Positions 24,469-33,078 of a stretch of 64,000 nucleotides of DNA are shown piece after piece. Under the pieces are notes generated by a model. It saw only the letters and a list, made by a program, of their open reading frames with translations, did not search any database and was not told where the DNA came from. The translations under genes and the position numbers were made by a program. Source of the DNA: a bacterium (GTDB taxonomy: Bacteria > Sysuimicrobiota > Sysuimicrobiia > Sysuimicrobiales > Segetimicrobiaceae); assembly GCA_035307765.1 (NCBI GenBank), contig DATGHU010000023.1, forward strand, positions 62,001 through 126,000. The letters are read 5' to 3'. The number at the start of each line of letters is the position of its first letter. Within the stretch, counting starts at the first letter, position 1.

Positions 24469-25905
24469 TCCTGTCCCCTTAACGGATAAATGAAAATGTC
24501 ACCCTCTTGGGATCTGGAGCTGCTGTCGCCGAGCCGCGGCCAGCAGCGGCCGTCGCCACGGGTGATCGGGTGCCGGGATGCGTGGGGGACGACCTGGCTG
24601 CGCGTCCCCGTTCGGCGGGAGGGTATTCGGGGACGGTCCGGATTCCGCGCATCGATCTTGGGTCATCCTGAAGGGCCGGTGTCCAAGCGGGAGCCGCTTG
24701 GCGCTGAGCCGCTGGCCCTGATGGTAGATGGCGAGCGTGCCGTCGAGGAAGGCGTGGACATCGACCCGCGCGCCGGTGTAGCTGCGCCCGCCTGGGCCGG
24801 GAAGGACCTGAAGGAGGCCGCCGTTGAGCTGCACGGTGTTGTCGTGGGCGACGGTGCGTCGATACTTGAAGCAGCAGATGCGCGTGAGGTCGGCGGGCGC
24901 CGGCCGCCACGCGGGCTCCGGCTGGGCGGGCAGACGGGCGAAGCGCGCGTTGTAGCGGGGGCGGAAGCGGTCAAAGACGCGCTGGGCCTGGGGGAGGGTC
25001 CGCGCCTGCGCGAGGCGGAGTTCGACGACCAGCCGATCCTGAAAGGTGCCAAAGAGCCGCTCCACGCGGCCCGTACCTTGCGGCGAGGCGGCAGGGATCC
25101 AGCGGATGCCGAGTTCCTGGAGCGCGCGTCCGACCTGGGTCGAGGCGACCTCGCCCTCGAGCTGCTCCGCCAGGCCGTGCGGCGTGCGCGGATCGCGATG
25201 AAAGATGCCATGCCGATCCGTGTAGGCCGCGGCGGGCAGGCCATAGCGGCGGATGAGCTGGCGCAGCAGCAGGAAATAGCCGTGGGTATCCTCCGTGGGG
25301 CGAAAGACGCCCGCCAGCACCTCGCCGGTGGCATCGTCGATGGCGGCGAGGAGGACGAGGCGCGGGCCGCGATCCTCGAGCCAGGGATGGTCGCTACCGT
25401 CCATCTGGACGAGCAGACCGGCTTGCGGCATCCGCTCGCGGCGGCGGCGATGTTTGGGCGCTCGCCGGGTGCGGGGGCTCCCGATGCCCGCCTGGCGCAG
25501 CAGGCGCTGCACGGTGGGCCGGGACAGGCTGAGGCCCTCGTGCTCCCGGAGGAGCTCGGTGAGGTGGTGATCGTTCGCGCCAGCGTAGTGCGTGCGGGCC
25601 AGCGTGAGGACCTGCGTCCGAATGGCCTCGGCGAGGCGGCGGGGGGAGGCCCGTCCGCGGTTGCCATGGGCGAGCGCCGCCGGGCCGGCCAGGCGGACCT
25701 TCGCCAGCAGGCGCCGGAGGTGACGGAACGAGAGGCCCAGGAGGCGGGCCGCGTCAGGCACCGGGAGGTGCCCCTCGACGACCTGGACCAGGATATGGGC
25801 TCGTTGCTGCTCTCTCTTGCTCAAGGTGACTCTCCCCCTGTTCATGCTCCCAGGGTGACAGAATCATTGATCTGTAAGGGGGTGACAGAATCATTGAGCT
25901 ATTAC
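24454..25905 (-). mobile_element. Complete insertion sequence, IS1202/ISNCY-like, 1452 bp
   Basis: Bounded on both sides by an exact 18-bp direct repeat. The two ends form an imperfect inverted repeat: 17 of the outermost 22 bases match, including TCAATGAT and CTGTC. The right end also carries two 17-bp copies of GGTGACAGAATCATTGA 27 bases apart (25854-25870 and 25881-25897), likely transposase-binding sites. One transposase gene fills the element on the minus strand. Long target duplications are known for the IS1202 group. The exact duplication and intact transposase suggest recent insertion. Confidence 0.9.
24499..25845 (-). CDS. DDE transposase, IS1202/ISNCY-like
   Basis: 448 residues. 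The N-terminal third has helix-turn-helix character (VPDAARLLGLSFRHLRRLL). The integrase-like core has Asp149 in LLVQMDGSDHPWLEDRG, Asp210 in YTDRHGIF and Glu262 in GTGRVERLFGT, a plausible DDE triad. The 'DGSxHxWLExRG' pattern is characteristic of the ISNCY/IS1202 group. The C-terminal 60 residues are Pro/Arg-rich. The ATG at 25845 has GGGAG too close to it; a TTG at 25824 with AGGGGGAGA upstream is a credible alternative start giving 441 residues. No frameshift or stop is present. Confidence 0.88.
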   Translation of the reverse strand: MNRGRVTLSKREQQRAHILVQVVEGHLPVPDAARLLGLSFRHLRRLLAKVRLAGPAALAHGNRGRASPRRLAEAIRTQVLTLARTHYAGANDHHLTELLREHEGLSLSRPTVQRLLRQAGIGSPRTRRAPKHRRRRERMPQAGLLVQMDGSDHPWLEDRGPRLVLLAAIDDATGEVLAGVFRPTEDTHGYFLLLRQLIRRYGLPAAAYTDRHGIFHRDPRTPHGLAEQLEGEVASTQVGRALQELGIRWIPAASPQGTGRVERLFGTFQDRLVVELRLAQARTLPQAQRVFDRFRPRYNARFARLPAQPEPAWRPAPADLTRICCFKYRRTVAHDNTVQLNGGLLQVLPGPGGRSYTGARVDVHAFLDGTLAIYHQGQRLSAKRLPLGHRPFRMTQDRCAESGPSPNTLPPNGDAQPGRPPRIPAPDHPWRRPLLAAARRQQLQIPRG

Positions 25906-25923
25906 ACGCACGCGGAGGAGCGT
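25906..25923 (+). repeat. Right copy of 18-bp target-site duplication
   Basis: Exact copy of 24436-24453. In the uninterrupted chromosome it would be followed directly by the original rng stop codon TGA at 25924-25926. Its last base is also the first base of the rplU -35 box. Confidence 0.9.
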
Positions 25924-25951
25924 TGACACCCCCCGGGTCCCGTGCTACGAT
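25923..25951 (+). promoter_or_regulatory. Promoter of rplU-rpmA
   Basis: Perfect TTGACA at 25923-25928, a 17-base spacer and TACGAT at 25946-25951 preceded by TG at 25943-25944 (extended -10). The -35 box overlaps the original rng stop codon. The transcript would begin near 25958, about 20 bases before rplU. Confidence 0.85.
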
Positions 25952-25977
25952 TTCGTGGGTTTGGCGAGGGGTGAGCG

Positions 25978-26310
25978 ATGTACGCAGTCATCGAGAGCGG
26001 CGGCAAGCAGCTCCGGGTGGAGCCGGGACAGGTGGTTGAGGTCGATCGCCTGTCGGACGAGCGCGGCGCCGAGATCACCCTGGGGCGGGTGCTGATGCTG
26101 GTGGACGGGGAGCAGGTCACGGTCGGGGTGCCGACCGTCCCCGGAGCCCGCGTGACCGCGACCGTTCTCGGGCACGCGCGGACCCGCAAGCTCCTCGTCG
26201 GGAAGTTTCGCCCGAAGAAGCACTACCGGCGCAAGGTCGGGCACCGGCAGCCGTTCAGCCGGGTGCGCGTCGAGCGGATCGACTCGGAGGGGGCGTCCCG
26301 TGGCGCATAA
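25978..26310 (+). CDS. rplU: Ribosomal protein bL21
   Basis: 110 residues. Begins [17 protein letters not shown] and contains the conserved [18 protein letters not shown] segment of bL21, which binds 23S rRNA in the large subunit. Preceded by its own strong promoter. The 3' end overlaps the rpmA start by 11 bases, consistent with the conserved rplU-rpmA pair. Confidence 0.96.
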   Translation: MYAVIESGGKQLRVEPGQVVEVDRLSDERGAEITLGRVLMLVDGEQVTVGVPTVPGARVTATVLGHARTRKLLVGKFRPKKHYRRKVGHRQPFSRVRVERIDSEGASRGA

Positions 26311-26560
26311 GAAGGGCGGCAGCAGTTCGCGCAACGGGCGGGACAGCAACGCCCAGCGGTTGGGCATCAAGCGGTTTGCCGGCCAGGAGGTCACCGCCGG
26401 CAGCGTCTTGGTCCGGCAGCGCGGCACCCACTACCTGCCCGGGGTCAATGTGGGGCGGGGGCGAGACGACACGCTGTTTGCCCTCGCCAGCGGCGTCGTC
26501 CGGTTCGAGCGGCGCGGGCGCGACCGGCGGCAGATCTCGGTGCAGCCCGCTGGGTCGTAG
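26300..26560 (+). CDS. rpmA: Ribosomal protein bL27
   Basis: 86 residues starting [20 protein letters not shown], the standard bL27 N-terminus that reaches toward the peptidyl transferase centre. There is no N-terminal extension requiring Prp-type cleavage as in Firmicutes (the GG-containing extension is absent). GTG start at 26300 inside the end of rplU; a terminator follows 19 bases after the stop. Confidence 0.96.
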   Translation: MAHKKGGSSSRNGRDSNAQRLGIKRFAGQEVTAGSVLVRQRGTHYLPGVNVGRGRDDTLFALASGVVRFERRGRDRRQISVQPAGS

Positions 26561-28343
<1,783 letters not shown>

Positions 28344-28442
28344 TGGTCCCTTACCCCGCAGGGTTCAAGATGACCGGGGCCGCGGCCCGTTCCGCACGGT
28401 GAGAGGGGTGCGCATGCGGCGCGAATCCGCGGTGGGGCGTTA

Positions 28443-28781
28443 GTGGAGTCGAGGAGAAAGGCGTTGCTGGCGGCCAGCGCCGCCGAATCCAAGTTCGCGG
28501 AGCACGTCGTGGTCCTGGATGTCCAGGAGCACACGCCGGTGACCGACTTCTTCGTGATCGCCAGCGGCACCAACCGGATCCAGATCAAGGCCATCACCGA
28601 GGCGGTGGAGGAGACCCTGCGCGCGGTCGGCGAGCGGCCGAGTCGAGGCGAGGGGCGGGAGGACGGCCGGTGGGTCCTCCTTGATTTCGGCGATGTCGTG
28701 GTGCACATCTTCGCGCCCGTGGACCGTCAGTACTATGACCTCGAGCGGCTGTGGGGTGATGCCCCGATCGTGGAACGTTAG
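28443..28781 (+). CDS. rsfS: Ribosomal silencing factor RsfS
   Basis: 112 residues of the Iojap/YbeB family, with HTPVTDFFVIASGTNRIQIK, DGRWVLLDFGDVVVHIF and YYDLERLWGDAP. RsfS binds uL14 and blocks subunit joining when nutrients are low. A GTG at 28443 is used; the preceding 100 bases after nadD contain no gene. Confidence 0.92.
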   Translation: MESRRKALLAASAAESKFAEHVVVLDVQEHTPVTDFFVIASGTNRIQIKAITEAVEETLRAVGERPSRGEGREDGRWVLLDFGDVVVHIFAPVDRQYYDLERLWGDAPIVER

Positions 28782-28859
28782 CGAGCCCGAGCTCGCCGTC
28801 GGCGTTCGCGGCGAATGTCGCCCCAGCTGAGGGCCTCATCCGATCGCCCGGCGATCTCG

Positions 28860-28888
28860 TTGTCGTCGGGTCTGCGATCCGGTATAAT
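28860..28888 (+). promoter_or_regulatory. Promoter of tRNA-Ala
   Basis: TTGTCG at 28860-28865, a 17-base spacer and a perfect TATAAT at 28883-28888. The transcript would start near 28895, about 20 bases before the tRNA. Confidence 0.8.
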
Positions 28889-28913
28889 ACGGAACGTCGC
28901 TGGAGTTCGTCGT

Positions 28914-28988
28914 GGGGCTGTAGCTCAGCGGGAGAGCGCCTCTTTGGCGTAGAGGAGGCCGTGGGTTCAATTCCCACCAGCTCCACCA
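28914..28988 (+). tRNA. tRNA-Ala (anticodon GGC), CCA encoded
   Basis: A complete cloverleaf: acceptor GGGGCTG with CAGCTCC, D stem GCTC/GAGC, anticodon stem CCTCT/AGAGG with loop TTGGCGT (anticodon GGC), T stem GTGGG/CCCAC with loop TTCAATT, discriminator A and an encoded CCA. The third acceptor pair is G-T (G3:U70), the main identity element of alanine tRNAs, which agrees with the anticodon. Confidence 0.96.
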
Positions 28989-29140
28989 ACCCCACACCTT
29001 CGCGCCCACGCTTCCGAGGACGGACCGCACAGGGCTGCGACCACCGTGCAGCCGTGCAGAGGCGGTGCCGTGTTCCCGGACCGTCGGCGCGACGGGCGTT
29101 CTTGTGGCGACATGCGGAGACGAGGGGGGGTGAGCGGAGC

Positions 29141-29380
29141 ATGTGTTTCAACTGCGGATGCAAGATGCCGGACAATCCGATGGGAGTCGGGCACGCTGGG
29201 GCCGAGCCGACGGGGAAGTCGATTACGCGCAAGACGTTCGCAGAGGCGGGGAAAGCGATGGAAGAAAGCGCGGACGAGTCCCAGCGGAATGCCCTGGACC
29301 TTTTGAAGAAGGTGCTCGGCGAAAAACCCGCGAAGATCGTGAAAGACCCTTCCGGATACGATCGCTACGACGATCCGTAG
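29141..29380 (+). CDS. Small Cys-containing protein of unknown function
   Basis: 79 residues starting MCFNCGCKMPDNPMG, with three cysteines in CxxCxC arrangement, then a helical charged part (FAEAGKAMEESADESQRNALDLLKKVLGEK) ending in SGYDRYDDP. The Cys cluster could bind zinc or iron, but a single group of three is not a full site. Coding character is supported by GAGCGGAGC before the ATG and by the clear break in composition at its ends. I do not know a function. Confidence 0.7.
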   Translation: MCFNCGCKMPDNPMGVGHAGAEPTGKSITRKTFAEAGKAMEESADESQRNALDLLKKVLGEKPAKIVKDPSGYDRYDDP

Positions 29381-29418
29381 GGGGATCCTGCTCGTCGGGG
29401 GCCTAGGGCTCAACGGGC

Positions 29419-29946
29419 GTGAGGGTGGAGACCCCCCGGTCGACGACCCGCCTATCGGTGGTCGGTGTGTCGGGGGCGGGGAAATCCACCATCGCCCGCG
29501 CGGCCGCTAAGCATCTCCGAGCTCCCTATATCGAGCTGGACGCCATATATCACGGCCCCAACTGGACCCCGATCCCGCTGTCCGAGTTTCGCCGCACGGT
29601 CGCCGAACTGGTTGCGGGGGACGGCTGGGTGATCGACGGGAACTACCGGGATGTTCGCGATCTGGTTTGGGCCCGGGCCACGACGGTGGTGTGGGTCGAT
29701 CCTCCCAGGCCGGTAGTGATGGCGCAGGTGATCTGGAGGTCAATGCTGCGCGCCGCCACCGGGGAAGAGCTCTGGCACGGCAATCGTGAAGACATCCGCG
29801 CGTGGCTCGATCCCGAGCACCCCATTCGCTGGGCTTGGCGCACCTATCGCCAGCGGCGTTCGGAGCATGAATCCCTGATGGCGCCGCACTGGGTCCGGCT
29901 GCGGTCGCGGGGGGACGCCCGTCGGTGGCTCGATTCGCTGCGGTGA
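29419..29946 (+). CDS. P-loop kinase-like protein (adenylate kinase/FlaR-like)
   Basis: 175 residues with the Walker A motif GVSGAGKST near residue 17, followed by YIELDAIYHGPNWTP and DGNYRDVRDLVW. This pattern of a small nucleoside-kinase fold with 'ELDxxxHxPxW' belongs to the group annotated as adenylate kinase-like or 'topology modulation' proteins. The phosphate acceptor is unknown. A GTG at 29419 or 29425 may start it; no strong ribosome-binding site separates them. Confidence 0.78.
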   Translation: MRVETPRSTTRLSVVGVSGAGKSTIARAAAKHLRAPYIELDAIYHGPNWTPIPLSEFRRTVAELVAGDGWVIDGNYRDVRDLVWARATTVVWVDPPRPVVMAQVIWRSMLRAATGEELWHGNREDIRAWLDPEHPIRWAWRTYRQRRSEHESLMAPHWVRLRSRGDARRWLDSLR

Positions 29947-30213
29947 GGCCCGACTCCCCGAAACGCACTTCCCGTCAGGATGCGGCCAGCCGTCCCGAGC
30001 GGCCTGTTTTCCCTCACCCTCACCCGCCGCCCCGAGTCGCGAACGCCTCGCGCACTTGGGCGCGGTCCCGAGTCGCGGCGAACCGTTCCGTATCCCGGGC
30101 ATCGCCCACACGGCTCCCGCCGCCCGGCCGGATGTCCTCGTCGGAGTCCCCGCACGGCGTGTCTAAGGCCACGCGCTCGCGGGCACGATAGGTGACGAGG
30201 CCTGTGACGCTTC
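29947..30213. other. Intergenic region
   Basis: About 270 bases with no supported gene. Frames on either strand lack ribosome-binding sites and family motifs. I see no clear promoter for the diguanylate cyclase that follows. Confidence 0.35.
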
Positions 30214-31308
30214 ATGCGGAAGACGACGAACGACACGCGCAGCACAACGCCCGCCCGGAGGTCGCACCCGAGACGGCCGGATAAGGCGCTCGCATTCCTG
30301 GCGAGCCTCGCCAGCGAATTCACGGCAGTGCTCAACCTCAACCAACTTGTCGATCGAGTCCTGGAGTCCCTGCGGGCACAGGTGGGGTTCGATTCGTGCA
30401 CGATCGGGCTCCTCGACGAGCGCGCCGGGGATTGCATCACGGTCGTGGGCGCCGCCGGCCTGCGGGTTGACTTCCGGGGGTTGGTCATTCCTCGGGGGCA
30501 CGGCCTCCACTGGGCGGTCATGGACGCCGCCGGGCCCCTCTACGTTCCCGATATGCAGGCCGACCTTCGAGTGTTCCGGCGTGACGTTCGGGTGCGATCG
30601 GGGATTTACGCACCCCTGATTGTCCACGGCCGGCCGATTGGAGTGTTGAGCGCTCACCGCAGCGCGGTCGCGGCGTTCACCCAGGGCGAGCTTGACCTGC
30701 TCACGGTCGTGGCTCGGTATCTGACCGGAGCCTTTGAAGTGGCGCGCCTGCACGAGCAATTCCGCGTGCTCGCCGCGACGGACACGCTGACGGGCCTCTC
30801 CAATCGGCGTGCGTTCATCACCCGCCTGGAATCGGAATTGGACCGCAGTCGCCGCGCCGGCCGCTCGTTCAGCCTGGCCTTGGTTGATGTGGACGGGTTC
30901 AAAGAGATCAATGATACCTACGGGCATGCCGTCGGGGATGCGGCGCTCATCAAGATCGCCGGCACGTTCAAGCGGAGCATTCGCGCGTACGATCTGGCGG
31001 CGCGGTTTGGCGGCGATGAGTTCGTGTTCTTGTTCCCGGATACTGCCGCCACCCTGGGCGAAACCGTTCTCCGTCGGTTGATGCGGCAGGAAATTTCTGT
31101 TGGGGAGACAGGAGGCAGCGTCCTGCTCACCCTGTCGTGGGGCATCGCCGCCTGGCCGGATGACAGCGATGACCCGCTGGGACTGATCCGCGCGGCCGAC
31201 GCCCGGCTGTATGCGAAAAAACGCGAGCAGCCCCATGCTCAACCCGCCAAGGGGCATGGGCCCCAAAAAGGATCTCTGCGGCGTACCCGCCTGCGCCACA
31301 CGCGGTGA
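30214..31308 (+). CDS. GAF-GGDEF diguanylate cyclase
   Basis: 364 residues. A GAF sensory domain spans about residues 25-180, followed by a GGDEF domain. The catalytic motif GGDEF is intact at 266-270, and the inhibitory I-site RAYD at 257-260 has the right five-residue spacing, so an active, product-inhibited enzyme is expected. It has no membrane helix and should be cytoplasmic. The product, cyclic di-GMP, is the expected ligand of the two riboswitches at 49120 and 60067 that precede pilus genes. The Arg/Lys-rich C-terminal tail is unusual. Confidence 0.93.
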   Translation: MRKTTNDTRSTTPARRSHPRRPDKALAFLASLASEFTAVLNLNQLVDRVLESLRAQVGFDSCTIGLLDERAGDCITVVGAAGLRVDFRGLVIPRGHGLHWAVMDAAGPLYVPDMQADLRVFRRDVRVRSGIYAPLIVHGRPIGVLSAHRSAVAAFTQGELDLLTVVARYLTGAFEVARLHEQFRVLAATDTLTGLSNRRAFITRLESELDRSRRAGRSFSLALVDVDGFKEINDTYGHAVGDAALIKIAGTFKRSIRAYDLAARFGGDEFVFLFPDTAATLGETVLRRLMRQEISVGETGGSVLLTLSWGIAAWPDDSDDPLGLIRAADARLYAKKREQPHAQPAKGHGPQKGSLRRTRLRHTR

Positions 31309-31464
31309 TGCAATCCTCAGCCTGATTGGGACGGGACCGTTAGCCAGCCGGAGTGCAGGTCAACGGGCCGCGCCCGCGGAGGCCGCGCCCACCCGTCGCT
31401 CCACGGCCGCCGATGATTCCCTGGCGTCTCAGCGCCGTGGGATTCGGGCACACACATTGGTGTG

Positions 31465-31581
31465 ATGGCGATGACAAAACGACGCGGCTATATCGCTCTA
31501 CTGCTCCTCGGAAGCCTCTTGGTCGGAGGAGTCATCATCGAACTCGTTCGGGGGTCGGCGTTCGGGAAACCTCGGATCTAA
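31465..31581 (+). CDS. Possible small membrane protein (38 residues)
   Basis: A short frame encoding a basic start (MAMTKRRG), one hydrophobic helix (YIALLLLGSLLVGGVIIELV) and a short tail. Two ATGs six bases apart could start it, but neither has a convincing ribosome-binding site. It may be a real single-helix protein or the surviving 5' end of a decayed gene, since the next 440 bases look non-coding. Confidence 0.3.
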   Translation: MAMTKRRGYIALLLLGSLLVGGVIIELVRGSAFGKPRI

Positions 31582-32019
31582 CCTCACTTTAGACACCCCA
31601 ATCCGCAGGCCTGCCTCAGCCCGAGCCCCGCGCCCACCTGTTCGCCGAGGTAGCAGGTGACGTCGGTGACGCCCTCCGCACGGCCCAAGGGCAACGCTCG
31701 CTGAGCGCCGAAGACTCGAAGGACCAAACGGCGGATTCACCGGCTGGCGAACCGCGAGCATCACGAGCGGCGCGAAGACTTGGAGCTCTGTCGGGGAGTT
31801 GTCAAGTAATTGGGGATGAACACTCGCGTACTGCCCGTGCAACGCCTGCCAATACGTGAAGACACGACCGCACTCCGAGATCATCGTACGGCGGCCCTCC
31901 GGAGATGCCATGGGGGCCAGGGCCGTCTCGTGTGCCCTGTTCTCTGTCGACGTTCTCCGCTCTCCCGGAGAGCCCCCGCGCCAGCCGGCGTCCTTTCGTG
32001 AGTGGTGCCCCGGGGGGGG
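31582..32019. other. Gene-poor stretch, possibly decayed genes
   Basis: About 440 bases without a supported gene and lower in GC than its neighbours. A minus-strand frame (within 31498-32208) contains a protein-like stretch (VFTYWQALHGQYASV) and a TTGACA on the minus strand near 31799-31804, but has no start, ribosome-binding site or family motif. It may hold remnants of one or more genes. Confidence 0.35.
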
Positions 32020-32352
32020 ATGAAGTCCTTGGGCTCCCGCGTCCGAGCAGGGCCGACGTTCTTCCTGCGCGTCTACGCGTTGGTGAGGCGGATCCCACGG
32101 GGTCGGGTCACCAGTTACGGGGCGATCGCGCGGGCGCTCGGGGCGCCCCGCGGAGCCCGGACGGTCGGCTGGGCCCTGCGCACGTCCGGGCCGGGGGTGC
32201 CGTGGCATCGTGTGGTCAACGCCGGCGGTAAGATCAGCTGGCGTCCGACCGGAGGACCTCGCCGGCAGCGGATGCTCTTGGAGCGCGAGGGCGTGCGGTT
32301 CGACCGCGAGGGGCGGATCGATCTGGACGCGTTTGGATGGCGAACCTTGTGA
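32020..32352 (+). CDS. Alkyltransferase-like protein (ATL), active-site Cys replaced by Trp
   Basis: 110 residues with the DNA-binding domain of O6-alkylguanine-DNA alkyltransferases (RIPRGRVTSYGAIARALG). The catalytic PCHRV motif reads PWHRV here, with Trp62 in place of the Cys. Such proteins bind alkylated guanine without removing the alkyl group and hand the site to nucleotide excision repair. The ATG at 32020 is preceded directly by a G-run; a GTG at 32002 in the same frame is less likely. Confidence 0.92.
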   Translation: MKSLGSRVRAGPTFFLRVYALVRRIPRGRVTSYGAIARALGAPRGARTVGWALRTSGPGVPWHRVVNAGGKISWRPTGGPRRQRMLLEREGVRFDREGRIDLDAFGWRTL

Positions 32353-32413
32353 GGCCCGATTCTCAAACTACGCGCCGCGCCGGTAGCGGCCACGTGGGGG
32401 AGGTGAATGAACA

Positions 32414-32821
32414 GTGTCGCGGCAGCGCATCTCGTCGGGGGCTCCGTGGGAGCCTATCGTAGGCTACTCGCGGGCCGTCCGAGTCGGATCGGTCGTGCAC
32501 GTCTCGGGGACCACCGCGGTCGACACGCAAGGGAAGATCGTCGGGCGGGGCGATCCCTACGCGCAGGCGATCCAAACGCTTCAGAACATCGAGATGGCCC
32601 TTCGGCAGGCGGGCGCGGAGATGACGGACGTCGTTCGCACGCGGATGTACGTGACGGACATCGATCACTGGGAGCAGATCGGCCGAGCCCACGCCGAGTT
32701 CTTCCGGGAGGTCCGCCCTGCGGCGACATTGGTTGGGGTGACCCGCCTGGTCGATCCGGAGATGTTGGTTGAAATCGAAGTCGAGGCGATTGTCGGCGAA
32801 CCATCGCTCGTTCCCCCTTAG
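32414..32821 (+). CDS. ridA: RidA family protein (enamine/imine deaminase)
   Basis: 135 residues of the YjgF/YER057c/UK114 family. Recognisable stretches are [43 protein letters not shown] and a C-terminal VEIEVEAIV. RidA proteins hydrolyse reactive enamines released by PLP enzymes. The GTG at 32414 is preceded by GGGGGAGGTG at good spacing. The conserved Arg of active members is present in VVRTRMYV. Subgroup not assigned. Confidence 0.9.
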   Translation: MSRQRISSGAPWEPIVGYSRAVRVGSVVHVSGTTAVDTQGKIVGRGDPYAQAIQTLQNIEMALRQAGAEMTDVVRTRMYVTDIDHWEQIGRAHAEFFREVRPAATLVGVTRLVDPEMLVEIEVEAIVGEPSLVPP

Positions 32822-33078
32822 GTGCCCCCGGACCGGAGGGGTCGCGGCGGCGAGGCCTGATCGGCTCCACCCCCTTTCGCAGCGCGGTCCATCCTCGGGC
32901 TCCAAGGTCTAGGATCGTCGACAGGTGGGCATTTTCCTGGAAGAAGGTGATAAGATTGGCGATCGGTGCGCCGGTCTAGACCGGCCCGTGCCGACCCTGT
33001 CCATCGCCGAGTCCCGCCGCTCCCACCGCATGGTACGACCGCTCGATGGCGGCTCGAAGGAGAGGAACCCAGACACCG

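Noticed and set aside
24490-25926. A 478-codon + strand frame across the insertion sequence
   Set aside because: It is antisense to a transposase with a recognisable DDE core, has no family motif and includes both IS ends.
28594-29232. Minus-strand frame containing LVELVGIEPTASS across the tRNA
   Set aside because: This peptide is a well-known artefact from translating the reverse strand of tRNA genes.
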